Assembly (NCBI GenBank): GCA_002368355.1
Contig: AP018281.1
Span: 2,976,001-3,040,000, forward strand
Direction: 5' to 3'
Source of the DNA: Chondrocystis sp. NIES-4102
Lineage (GTDB): Bacteria; Cyanobacteriota; Cyanobacteriia; Cyanobacteriales; Xenococcaceae
DNA length: 64,000 nucleotides
The notes below the pieces were generated by a model. It was not told the DNA's origin. It ran no database searches and saw only the letters and a list, made by a program, of their open reading frames with translations. This document shows positions 28,104 to 37,322 of this stretch, one piece after another. The translations under genes were made by a program, and so were the position numbers. Position 1 is the stretch's first letter; each line of letters opens with the position of its first letter.

Positions 28104-28204
28104 GCAATTTTTAAGCATTAGCTGGAAAGATAAAAAGCTCAAATGTCTATCAAAGCTAAAAGCTTAATCTGTCTTAAGTCTCTGATTATTTTCACGTTCT
28201 TAGG
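28104..28204. repeat. Dispersed intergenic repeat, copy 2
   Basis: This is the partner of the 16718-16830 copy: AGCATTAGCTGGAAAGA (28114-28130) is identical and the following blocks share order and spacing. It ends just before the first TetR operator. Confidence 0.55.
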
Positions 28205-28211
28205 ATAATTA

Positions 28212-28231
28212 AACATACGCTTTCGTATTGA
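28212..28231. promoter_or_regulatory. Operator 1 for the TetR regulator
   Basis: AACATACGCTTTCGTATTGA is a near-palindrome, ATACG-CTTT-CGTAT (28215-28228). It differs only in the central two bases from the second copy at 28261-28280 and overlaps the -35 box. Confidence 0.85.
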
Positions 28232-28257
28232 CAGACAATATTAAGATTATTTAAAAT
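28228..28257 (+). promoter_or_regulatory. Promoter of the tetR gene
   Basis: TTGACA (28228-28233), 18-base spacer, TAAAAT (28252-28257). The start point would fall near 28264, inside operator 2, and the gene begins at 28287. Confidence 0.65.
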
Positions 28258-28260
28258 AAT

Positions 28261-28280
28261 AACATACGCTCCCGTATTGA
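28261..28280. promoter_or_regulatory. Operator 2 for the TetR regulator
   Basis: AACATACGCTCCCGTATTGA with arms ATACG and CGTAT (28264-28277), 49 bases (start to start) downstream of operator 1. It sits at the expected transcription start, consistent with autorepression. Confidence 0.85.
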
Positions 28281-28286
28281 AAATAA

Positions 28287-28847
28287 TTGACATTACAAAA
28301 ACAAGACTGGATTAATGCAGGATGGTTGCTCATGGCAACTCAAGGTGTAGCAGCAGTTAAAGTGGAGGTTTTAGCTCGTCATTTACAGGTAAGTAAAGGT
28401 AGTTTTTATTGGCATTTTAAAAACCGTCAAGAATTGCTTGAAGCAATTTTACAGCGTTGGGAAAATGAAACTAGAGAACTAATTGAGCAATCTCAACAAG
28501 CAGCCACCCCTAAAGAGCAGCTAATTAAATTATTTAATTTAGTTGAGCAGATGTGTCAGAGTAATCACCCAGATCCCGAAGCAGCTATTTTTATTTGGGC
28601 AAATCAAGATCCTAAAATACAACAGCGAGTCAGAATTTTAGAAACTAAAAGAGTAGGTTATTTAACCAAAATATTGCAAGATTATGGCTTTGGGGAAAAA
28701 GAAGCTAGACATAGGGCGGAGGTAGGTTACTTTGCTCTGATGGGTTTTTGGGAGCGTTTAGAAAGAGATTCTGAGTTTGATTTAAATATTCAAGAGTTTA
28801 ATCATTTTTTACTCAATTTACTGTTAACTCCAGTTGAGCAAGTATAA
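28287..28847 (+). CDS. TetR-family transcriptional regulator
   Basis: The 186-residue protein has an N-terminal helix-turn-helix of the TetR type: INAGWLLMATQGVAAVKVEVLARHLQVSKGSFYWHFKNR, with the terminal FYWHFKNRQELLEAIL clamp that defines the family. The C-terminal ligand domain (about 60-186) is typical in size and unassignable. Start is TTG 28287; the next in-frame ATG is inside helix 1, so TTG is preferred. Two matching palindromes upstream suggest autoregulation. The gene is followed after 38 bases by a DevB-type export gene on the same strand, the likely regulated partner, which is inference. Confidence 0.9.
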   Translation: MTLQKQDWINAGWLLMATQGVAAVKVEVLARHLQVSKGSFYWHFKNRQELLEAILQRWENETRELIEQSQQAATPKEQLIKLFNLVEQMCQSNHPDPEAAIFIWANQDPKIQQRVRILETKRVGYLTKILQDYGFGEKEARHRAEVGYFALMGFWERLERDSEFDLNIQEFNHFLLNLLLTPVEQV

Positions 28848-28885
28848 CCATCAGTAACACAATTTAAGCATTTAGCAGATTAAAA

Positions 28886-30190
28886 ATGGGTGAATCACGC
28901 TTACAAGATAAATTTCGCAAACTACAGCCAAATTACAAGTTAATTATGGCATTAGGTGTGGCTGGATTGGCGTTAGCAGGAATTACCACAACTTATATGC
29001 TTAATCGAGGTGTTGCTAAACAAGAAACCACCGAAATAATTAAACCAGAAGCAATTAAAGTAGTTAGCGCATTGGGTAGAATTGAACCTCAAGGACAAAT
29101 AATTAAGTTAGCACCCACACCAGACTTAGGAGGAGCAAAAATTGCTCAATTATTAGTTAAAGAGGGCGATCGCGTCACTAGAGGACAAACTATTGCACTA
29201 CTAGATAACTATGGACGTAATCAGGCACAGGTAGAATTAGCACGTCAAGAAATAAAGATAGCGGAGGCGGAAAGAGCAATTATACAAGCAGGGGAGAAAC
29301 AAGGGGATATAAATGCTCAAGCAGCTAATTTACAAAGAGCAAAAGCTCAGTTAGAAGGGGAAATTGTAGCTAATCAAGCCGAAATCAAAAGATTAGAAGC
29401 GCAATTAGTTAGTGAGAAAGCGGAAAAGCAAGCTATTATTGAGAGTCGCACAGCAGAGTTAACTAATGCCAAGCGTGAATTTCAACGGTATCGACAGTTA
29501 GCTCAAGAAGGGGTGATTTCCGAGTCGCAATTAGATTCACGTCGTTTAACTCAAGATCAAGCCCAAAAAGCTTTAAATCAAGCCCAGGCTAGCTATAACC
29601 TTACCCTCGATACCCTACAACAAGAAATTAACCAAGCCCAAGCAGTTGCAAGACAAAATAGAAACACCTTACAACAACAAGTTAGTGGTGAAACAGCGAC
29701 TTTAGATAGCGTCAGCGAGGTAAGAGAGGTAGATCTAATTAAAGCCCAGGCGCAGGTAGATAGAGCGATCGCAACTTTACGTCAAGCAGAAGAAGATTTA
29801 AAGCTCAGTAGTGTTGTTGCACCTATGGACGGACAAATAATTAAGATTAATAGTTATCCTGGAGAAGTTGTTGACGATGAGGGTGTAGTAGAATTCGCCC
29901 AAACAAATAAAATGATGGTAGTTGCGGAAGTTTATGAAAGTGATATTGCTAAAGTAAAAGTTGGACAAACTGCAACAGTTACCAGTGAAACAGGGGCTTT
30001 TAATGGCGAAATTACAGGTAAGGTTAGCCAAATTGGTTTAAAAATCGGTAAACAAAATGTTTTGAATACTGATCCTGCTGCGGATGTTGATAGTCGTGTT
30101 GTGGAAGTAAAAATCTATCTAGATCCTCTCAATAGCGATCGCGTTGCTCACTTAACTAATTCTAAGGCAATTATTAAAATTAATCTTTAA
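28886..30190 (+). CDS. DevB-type ABC exporter membrane fusion protein (HlyD family)
   Basis: The 434-residue periplasmic adaptor has an N-terminal membrane anchor (about 19-41), a lipoyl-like half motif with the family-typical VSALGRIEPQGQIIKLAPT (about 59-79), a long alpha-hairpin coiled coil (about 112-275), then the second lipoyl half (SSVVAPMDGQIIKINSYPGE) and a beta-barrel end. It matches the DevB subfamily that in heterocyst formers joins DevC and DevA to export glycolipids, and in others serves various exports. Here no DevC permease or DevA ATPase follows; the next gene is convergent. It would therefore need distant partners. TetR control is likely. Confidence 0.88.
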   Translation: MGESRLQDKFRKLQPNYKLIMALGVAGLALAGITTTYMLNRGVAKQETTEIIKPEAIKVVSALGRIEPQGQIIKLAPTPDLGGAKIAQLLVKEGDRVTRGQTIALLDNYGRNQAQVELARQEIKIAEAERAIIQAGEKQGDINAQAANLQRAKAQLEGEIVANQAEIKRLEAQLVSEKAEKQAIIESRTAELTNAKREFQRYRQLAQEGVISESQLDSRRLTQDQAQKALNQAQASYNLTLDTLQQEINQAQAVARQNRNTLQQQVSGETATLDSVSEVREVDLIKAQAQVDRAIATLRQAEEDLKLSSVVAPMDGQIIKINSYPGEVVDDEGVVEFAQTNKMMVVAEVYESDIAKVKVGQTATVTSETGAFNGEITGKVSQIGLKIGKQNVLNTDPAADVDSRVVEVKIYLDPLNSDRVAHLTNSKAIIKINL

Positions 30191-30203
30191 TGTTTCTTAG
30201 CTT

Positions 30204-31283
<1,080 letters not shown>

Positions 31284-31323
31284 TTACATAAAATTTAGAC
31301 TATATCGGGGTTGTGTCAAATTC

Positions 31324-33888
31324 CTATAATTTCTCAACTCTTTCTAAAGCTTTAATTGCTGCTTCCCAATCAGGCTTTATATTAGCAGCTTTCTGATAAT
31401 ATTCCCTAGCTAAGGTATATTCACCCAAATATTCGGAAACAGAACCTTTACCAAACCAAGCTTCATGATAACTCGGATTAATTGCCAAGGCGCGATCATA
31501 AGATTCAAGGGCTTGAGAATATAGTTTGCTAGCTTTTTGAGCATTTCCTAAACCTATTAGGGCTGGGAGATATTGTGGTTTTACCTCCAAAGCTTCTTCA
31601 TAAGCTGCGATCGCACTTTGATAATCATCTTGCTGATAATATAGTTTACCTAAGTTGTTCCAAGAGACAAAACTTCTGGCAAAATCAAGCTCGATCGCTT
31701 TTTTGAAATTAAAAATTGCTTTTTGAGGCTGATTTAAACCTATATAGGCTTCCCCACGATTGTTCCATAACCAGACATTATTAGGAGCAATTTTAATAGC
31801 TTGATCATAGGCTGCGATCGCCGATTCATATTGTTTTAAGTTATATAAATTAACGGCTTGACAATTCCATAGTTGCGGACTTTGATAATGTCTTAGGGCT
31901 GTGCTACAAGTATCTAAAGCTCCTTTATAATCCTGTAATTGTCCTTGTGCTTTTGCTTTTTTTAACCAGACTTGCTCAAAATTCTTTACTTGCCCTTTAG
32001 TATTAGGTAGTTTTTTTAGTCCATTATTATAATAATCAATTGCTTCTCCATACTGTTCTTTAGCTAATTTAATATCGCCATTATAAAACTCCAAAATTGC
32101 TGCTCTTTGTGCCAATTGTGCCAAGATTAACGCCACACCAAAAAGTAATACAGGAGCTATTAATAGATATTTATATAATCCTTTAAATTGAGATTTATAT
32201 TTAAGCTTTTTAAGATCTTTAATCACCTTATTAAGTGATTGGTATCGCTGGTTTTTATCCAAGCTAATCATCTTATCCAAGATTTTGGCAAACCCAGGGC
32301 TAATTCTCGCTTTACGCTGCCATAATATCTCCCCTGTGCGCGGATTTTTTTCGAGATTTTGTGGTGAAGTTCCAGTTAAAACATGAATTGCCGTCATCCC
32401 CAAAGCATATATATCACTGACATAAGTGGCTCTACCTGCTACCTGCTCAGGAGCAATATAACCTGTTTTATTATTAGTTGGTAAACTAACCACCTCATTA
32501 ATCAAGCTAAAATCAACTAAACCAACTTTATTATCGCCATTACGTTTAATTAAACTTGATGGTTGAATGTTACCGTGGATGATGTGTTGTCTGTGAAACT
32601 GATTTAAAGCCGTAGCAGCATCGAGTAAAATTTCCACTACTTCTGTTTCCGACAAAATAAACTGATCTTCAATAATCTGGGCTAAACTTCTACCTTCGAG
32701 ATAATCTTGGACTATATAAATCCGCAATTCATCAATAAAATATTCAATAACCGTAGGAATTCTAAAATCTTGATCAATCAAGGCTAACTTATTAAAAGCC
32801 AAGATAATATCTTGAGTAAGATCAGCTAGGGATTTTTTAGGTAATTGCGGTTTAAATATTTCTATATAGTATTTAGCAGCTTGATTTTGCTCCCCCAACC
32901 CCTGAGCCATATAGGAATAAACTGATTCTGTACCACCTAAATATTTAATTATTTGATATTTATCAGCAATAGTTTTACCAATTACTTCCAAAGGTAAGAG
33001 ATCTTTAATAACTTCGCTAGCACTACTATAACGATCTAAAGTATTATTAGCTGTCATGCGATTAATAATCTTTAAAAATGCTTCGCTGACTGCTATTTTT
33101 TTATTCCAAGCACTTAACCCATTAGATTCAGATTCTTCCCATTCTGTCGGTGACTTATTAGTCATACCGAAAATAACCGTTTTACCTAAAGCATAAATAT
33201 CACTGCTATAAATAGGTTTACCGTTGTTTTGCTCAGGTGGCATATAACCTGGAGTGCCAATTATCTGAGTCTTAACTTGCTGCTTACTAGTATCAAAAGC
33301 TAAAGTTCCAATCTCCTTAACCGCACCAAAATCAATCAGAATCATTCTGCCATCTTGTTGTCGTCTAATTAAGTTAGATGGCTTAATATCTCGGTGAATT
33401 ATGCCCTGTTTATGAACAGATTTTAATATTTCTAAAATGTCAAACAGAAATTCAATAGCTTGGGTTTCATTTATTACCTGTCGATGAATTTCTTGTTCAA
33501 ATTCTTCCCCTTCAATAAATTCTAAAACTAAATAAAATTGCTTGTTTTCTTCAAAATGACCAATAAAACTTGGTATTTGATCATGTTTCCCTAACCACTG
33601 CAATACCATAGCCTCAGTAGCCAAACGTTCTTTAGCACTCTCCCAAATTGCAGCACTATTAAATTTTGGTTGTAACTGCTTAACCGCACATTTAGTTTGA
33701 GTTGCAGAATGTAGATCCAAAGCTAAATAAGTAGTAGCAAAACCACCGCTACCTAATTTTCTAATAATTTCAAATCTATGGTTTAATACATCTCCAGATT
33801 TAAGAACTTTATAGCCATACTCAGCACTACTTTGAGAGTGAGAATTTTGGGATTGAGAAACAGGAATAGTATAGTCTGAGTCTGACAT
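31324..33888 (-). CDS. Ser/Thr protein kinase-pseudokinase with TM segment and C-terminal TPR
   Basis: The first Hanks-type kinase domain (about 30-300) has the glycine loop LGSGGFAT, the catalytic Lys in CAVKQL, HRDIKPSN and DFGAVKE with GTPGYMPPEQ, all intact. A second kinase-like domain (about 305-565) is degenerate: the glycine loop reads YLGGTESVYSYM, the VAIK-type Lys appears as Glu (YYIEIF), HRD is HGN and DFG is DFS, but APEQ and SDIYALGM remain. A membrane helix follows (about 572-594), then five or more TPR units to the end (859 residues from the GTG at 33903; 854 from ATG 33888). I take ATG 33888 as the start because the GTG start has only a short, poor N-terminus. Targets are unknown. 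Its cytoplasmic kinase and opposite-side TPR domain imply transmembrane signalling. Confidence 0.9.
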   Translation of the reverse strand: MSDSDYTIPVSQSQNSHSQSSAEYGYKVLKSGDVLNHRFEIIRKLGSGGFATTYLALDLHSATQTKCAVKQLQPKFNSAAIWESAKERLATEAMVLQWLGKHDQIPSFIGHFEENKQFYLVLEFIEGEEFEQEIHRQVINETQAIEFLFDILEILKSVHKQGIIHRDIKPSNLIRRQQDGRMILIDFGAVKEIGTLAFDTSKQQVKTQIIGTPGYMPPEQNNGKPIYSSDIYALGKTVIFGMTNKSPTEWEESESNGLSAWNKKIAVSEAFLKIINRMTANNTLDRYSSASEVIKDLLPLEVIGKTIADKYQIIKYLGGTESVYSYMAQGLGEQNQAAKYYIEIFKPQLPKKSLADLTQDIILAFNKLALIDQDFRIPTVIEYFIDELRIYIVQDYLEGRSLAQIIEDQFILSETEVVEILLDAATALNQFHRQHIIHGNIQPSSLIKRNGDNKVGLVDFSLINEVVSLPTNNKTGYIAPEQVAGRATYVSDIYALGMTAIHVLTGTSPQNLEKNPRTGEILWQRKARISPGFAKILDKMISLDKNQRYQSLNKVIKDLKKLKYKSQFKGLYKYLLIAPVLLFGVALILAQLAQRAAILEFYNGDIKLAKEQYGEAIDYYNNGLKKLPNTKGQVKNFEQVWLKKAKAQGQLQDYKGALDTCSTALRHYQSPQLWNCQAVNLYNLKQYESAIAAYDQAIKIAPNNVWLWNNRGEAYIGLNQPQKAIFNFKKAIELDFARSFVSWNNLGKLYYQQDDYQSAIAAYEEALEVKPQYLPALIGLGNAQKASKLYSQALESYDRALAINPSYHEAWFGKGSVSEYLGEYTLAREYYQKAANIKPDWEAAIKALERVEKL

Positions 33889-34151
33889 AGCACATCGGGA
33901 CACAAGATTTTTAAATTGTAGCGAAGATTGGTTAATGATTAAACTGGGATTTTAATGACAATAAGAAATACTATTTTTTATAAATTTTTAAACACTTTAC
34001 GATAAAATTATAGTCCGCTTTTAATATACAATTTGAATTTCTCAATGGGAAAGTCAGAAGGTTCATATATTAAAATTTATAAAGGTAAAAAAGGCTAATT
34101 TTAGCTATTCTCACCTTCAGTATTAAAATAGTAAATTGATTTAATTGAATT

Positions 34152-34322
34152 ATGAGTTTTTTCCGTCAATATATTGCTCCTTTGATTGTAGTCGTGATTT
34201 TTCTAATGGCTCTAGTGGCAGTTAGCGCACGTATTTTTCTACCTTCAGATATGGCTGCTCCTGCTCCAGTTTCTTTAGAGTATCAATATTCAAATGTAAT
34301 TGGACTTCTTCCTAAAAATTAG
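34152..34322 (+). CDS. Small single-span membrane protein upstream of psbK
   Basis: A 56-residue reading frame (MSFFRQYIAPLIVVVIF...). It has one hydrophobic helix (about 9-30) and a short polar C-terminus with Ala/Pro. The hydrophobic helix in a clean frame next to psbK, the same strand and a separate stop, resembles the small photosynthetic membrane subunits, but I cannot name it. The ATG is preceded by AT-rich DNA with no clear Shine-Dalgarno, so the call rests on composition and context. Confidence 0.6.
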   Translation: MSFFRQYIAPLIVVVIFLMALVAVSARIFLPSDMAAPAPVSLEYQYSNVIGLLPKN

Positions 34323-34432
34323 AAACTTAGGCACTAATGATAGATGAATATTAATCATTACGCGAGCCTTTTCTTTTATATGATAATATTTTTACTATAT
34401 TTTAAGAAAATTGTTGGAAGGTATACAAATAT

Positions 34433-34570
34433 ATGGATGCTGCAATGATCTTGGCTGAATTGCCAGAAGCTTACGCTATGTTTAAGCCTTTGGTAGATGT
34501 TCTGCCAGTTATCCCCGTGTTTTTCCTAGCTTTGGCTTTCGTTTGGCAAGCAGCAGTAGGATTTAAATAA
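34433..34570 (+). CDS. psbK: Photosystem II reaction centre protein K
   Basis: This 45-residue precursor has a short N-terminal presequence (MDAAMILAE) followed by the mature chain [20 protein letters not shown] and [16 protein letters not shown], which matches PsbK. PsbK is a single-span core subunit near CP43 that helps bind plastoquinone and keep the dimer stable in the thylakoid. GGAAGG (34416-34421) lies 11 bases upstream of the ATG. A strong hairpin terminator follows 28 bases after the stop. Confidence 0.96.
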   Translation: MDAAMILAELPEAYAMFKPLVDVLPVIPVFFLALAFVWQAAVGFK

Positions 34571-34597
34571 ATTGATCACTGGTATATGGGCTTGAGG

Positions 34598-34627
34598 GCA
34601 TCCATCGAAAGTTGGATGCTTTTTGTT
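34598..34627 (+). terminator. Rho-independent terminator of psbK
   Basis: GCATCCA (34598-34604) pairs with TGGATGC (34613-34619) over an 8-base loop, followed by TTTTTG. It lies 28 bases past the psbK stop. Confidence 0.92.
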
Positions 34628-34802
34628 TATCAGCCATATTCACCTAAAAATTTCTGATTTTCGTAGAATCTCTACTTCTTAAACTGCTTTATAAACGTTA
34701 ATATTTAACTGCAAAGCAGTCGAGTCTTGGCTTCGCCTTTCAACGGCGCAGTACCGATGACTCAATTAATAACATAATTTATTTCTTGGTTGAGGACGCA
34801 AG

Positions 34803-35156
34803 ATGACAACAGAATCTAGTTTAGATAATCGTAAGATACTTTCAGCAGTATCTCATGGTTCGGTTTTTATCAGTGCCTTAGTGATCTCAATTGGTATTCC
34901 GATCGCTATTTATACCCTTTCGGAAGATGCAGTAGTTAAGGAAAATGCCAAAGAAGCGATTAATTTCCATTTAAATGTTTGGCTAGTAGGGGCGATTATT
35001 GCCGTTGCTTCGTTTTTCACCCTGGGGTTACTTGGTTTTATTTTAGGCCCTATTTGGCTATTGGTGCATTGGGGTTTGTCAGTTTGGGCAATAATATACT
35101 CTCTACAAACCCCTGATAAAGCTGTTCGCTATCCGTTTATTTTGCGAATTGTATAA
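34803..35156 (+). CDS. DUF4870 family membrane protein
   Basis: The 117-residue protein has a polar N-terminus and three hydrophobic segments. The family pattern KENAKEAINFHLNVWL and the ending VWAIIYSLQTPDKAVRYPFILRIV are clear. DUF4870 proteins (relatives of Tic20) are found widely in bacteria; no activity is known. It starts 176 bases after the psbK terminator and has its own promoter region. Confidence 0.85.
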   Translation: MTTESSLDNRKILSAVSHGSVFISALVISIGIPIAIYTLSEDAVVKENAKEAINFHLNVWLVGAIIAVASFFTLGLLGFILGPIWLLVHWGLSVWAIIYSLQTPDKAVRYPFILRIV

Positions 35157-35160
35157 CAGG

Positions 35161-35247
35161 TTATCTGGTAAACATAAACCAAGTAGCTACTATGAAAATA
35201 ACGTAGGCAATGGAGACAATAGTATAAGCTGCGGTGTTGGTAATCAT
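35161..35247 (-). CDS. Possible 28-residue single-span membrane peptide
   Basis: MITNTAAYTIVSIAYVIFIV plus ATWFMFTR forms one hydrophobic helix with a positively charged C-terminus, like small photosynthetic subunits (PetL, PsbT and PsaM types), but it does not match any of them that I can recall. It is antisense to the region just after the DUF4870 stop. No strong Shine-Dalgarno is visible, so it may be a chance frame. Confidence 0.35.
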   Translation of the reverse strand: MITNTAAYTIVSIAYVIFIVATWFMFTR

Positions 35248-35457
35248 GCTGGATTTGTTCTAAAGTGAAATTTCAGCCACTGATGCTAACACCGATTTTT
35301 ATTAATTAAGGTATTTTTCTATACACTGATGATTTTGATTTTTTACCTTCTACCTCAAACATAAAAAACTAATCCAGAGGCTGATCTAAGAAATGTAGAT
35401 GCTGTTTTCCCATCTTTGGTAATTAATTCCTAACTTTAAATAAACAACTAATAATCT

Positions 35458-37071
35458 GTGACTGTATTTCAACAAGAACATTTACTATTTACCCCTGCAA
35501 CTCCAGAAACTAACGCTATTCCTGCAATCTTTGCTTTCCCCAATGAATATACCATCGGTATTACTAGCTTGGGTTTTCAAATTGTCTGGGCTACTTTGGC
35601 AAAGCGTAGTGATGTTGATGTTAGCCGTTTGTTTACAGACTTAAGTGAACCGTTACCTAGAAATCCTGAACTTTTGGGTTTTTCGGTATCCTGGGAATTA
35701 GATTATATTAATATCTTTAATTTATTAGAGTCTTTAGCCATTCCTCTGGGTAGTAGCGATCGCACCGATGATCATCCCTTAGTATTTGGCGGAGGAACGG
35801 TTTTAACCGCCAACCCTGAACCCTTTGCCGACTTTTTTGATGTAATCCTGTTAGGCGATGGTGAAAATTTACTTGATCAATTTATTAACGCCTATCAACA
35901 GGTAAGAAAGGCAGATCGCCAGACAAAACTTAAGCATTTAGCCCAAATACCAGGTATTTATATTCCCAGTTTATATACAATTACTTATCACAGTCCTGAC
36001 GGCGAAATTAAAGCGATCGCGCCTATCGATTCTGATATTCCTCCTCAAGTTCAAAAGCAAACCTATCGCGGTAACATTCTTTCTACTTCCACCGTCGTTA
36101 CTTCCAAGGCTGCTTGGGAAAATATCTATATGGTAGAAGTTGTCCGCAGTTGTCCTGAGATGTGCCGTTTTTGTTTGGCTAGTTATTTAACTTTACCGTT
36201 TCGCACCGCATCTTTAGAAGCTTCCTTAATTCCTGCAATTGAACAAGGATTAAAAGTAACCAACCGTCTCGGCTTACTTGGTGCATCTGTTACCCAGCAT
36301 CCTGAATTTGAAACTCTATTGGATTATCTCTCTGGGGATCAATATCAAGATGTGCGTTTGAGTATTGCTTCTGTCAGAACTAATACCGTTACTGAGAAAC
36401 TGGCTAAAACCCTAGCAAATAGAGATACTCGTTCGATTACAATTGCAGTCGAAAGTGGTTCTCAAAAGGTAAGAGAAATTGTAAATAAGAAACTGACTAA
36501 TGAGGAAATTATTCAAGCTGCGATCAACGCTCAAGCAGGAGGCTTAAAAGCTCTTAAACTTTATGGTATGGTGGGTATTCCTGGCGAATCTATGGCAGAT
36601 GTGGAACAAACTGTAACTATGATGAGTGCTATTAAAAAAGCTGCGCCGAAGTTACGTTTAACCCTCGGATGCAGTACTTTTGTCCCCAAGTCCCATACAC
36701 CGTTTCAATGGTTGGGGGTAAATCCTGAAGCTAAATCAAGACTAAAATATCTCGAAAAAAATCTGAGAAAACAAGGTATAGAATTTCGTCCTGAAAGTTA
36801 TAATTGGTCAGTCATTCAAGCTTTAATCTCCCGTGGCGATCGCCGTTTGGGTAAACTATTAGAGTTAATTAGGGAATATAGCGATTCTGTCGGTAGTTAT
36901 AAACGAGGATTTAAACAATTGCGCGGACAAATACCACCTTTAGATTATTATGTTCATGATAACTGGAATCCTCAGCAGCACATTCTCCCTTGGCAACATC
37001 TAACAACCGCCCTACCACAAACGACTCTGGTTAAACATTTAGATGAAGCAATGGCAATTAGCAATTATTAA
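35458..37071 (+). CDS. B12-binding-type radical SAM protein
   Basis: This 537-residue protein has an N-terminal Rossmann-like B12-binding domain (about 30-150, with GFSVSWELDYINIFNLLE and GGGTVLTANPEP) followed by a radical SAM core. The CxxxCxxC cluster is in SCPEMCRFCLAS (C232, C236, C239), with VESGSQKVREIVNKKL and GMVGIPGES marking the SAM-binding beta strands. Reaction and substrate cannot be told. The start is GTG. A 62-residue CPXCG protein begins 17 bases later and is likely cotranscribed. Confidence 0.9.
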   Translation: MTVFQQEHLLFTPATPETNAIPAIFAFPNEYTIGITSLGFQIVWATLAKRSDVDVSRLFTDLSEPLPRNPELLGFSVSWELDYINIFNLLESLAIPLGSSDRTDDHPLVFGGGTVLTANPEPFADFFDVILLGDGENLLDQFINAYQQVRKADRQTKLKHLAQIPGIYIPSLYTITYHSPDGEIKAIAPIDSDIPPQVQKQTYRGNILSTSTVVTSKAAWENIYMVEVVRSCPEMCRFCLASYLTLPFRTASLEASLIPAIEQGLKVTNRLGLLGASVTQHPEFETLLDYLSGDQYQDVRLSIASVRTNTVTEKLAKTLANRDTRSITIAVESGSQKVREIVNKKLTNEEIIQAAINAQAGGLKALKLYGMVGIPGESMADVEQTVTMMSAIKKAAPKLRLTLGCSTFVPKSHTPFQWLGVNPEAKSRLKYLEKNLRKQGIEFRPESYNWSVIQALISRGDRRLGKLLELIREYSDSVGSYKRGFKQLRGQIPPLDYYVHDNWNPQQHILPWQHLTTALPQTTLVKHLDEAMAISNY

Positions 37072-37088
37072 TTTTTAATTTTTAAAAT

Positions 37089-37277
37089 ATGCAAACAACT
37101 TCCGAATATTTTTGCGCTTTTTGTGGTGAACCTAATAGTACATTCGTAGATATTAGTGCAGGGATGCAACAGTCTTATACAGAAGATTGTCAAGTATGTT
37201 GTCGTCCCAACGTTTTGTATGTTTATGTAGATGAGGATACTTTAGATATTCAAATAGACAGTGATTATCAAGAGTAG
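37089..37277 (+). CDS. CPXCG motif-containing cysteine-rich protein
   Basis: The 62-residue product has two zinc-ribbon-like knuckles, CAFCGEPN and CQVCCRPN, at about residues 9-16 and 35-42, which match the CPXCG family. The C-terminal tail is acidic. It probably binds zinc. It lies 17 bases downstream of the radical SAM gene and 45 bases before the Mn superoxide dismutase. Confidence 0.85.
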   Translation: MQTTSEYFCAFCGEPNSTFVDISAGMQQSYTEDCQVCCRPNVLYVYVDEDTLDIQIDSDYQE

Positions 37278-37322
37278 AACTGTAATCTAAGCCAATCATC
37301 TCAATATAGTTGTAAACTGATC

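Noticed and set aside
34045-34098. A 17-codon frame (MGKSEGSYIKIYKGKKG)
   Set aside because: It is too short and without a clear ribosome binding site to support without expression data.
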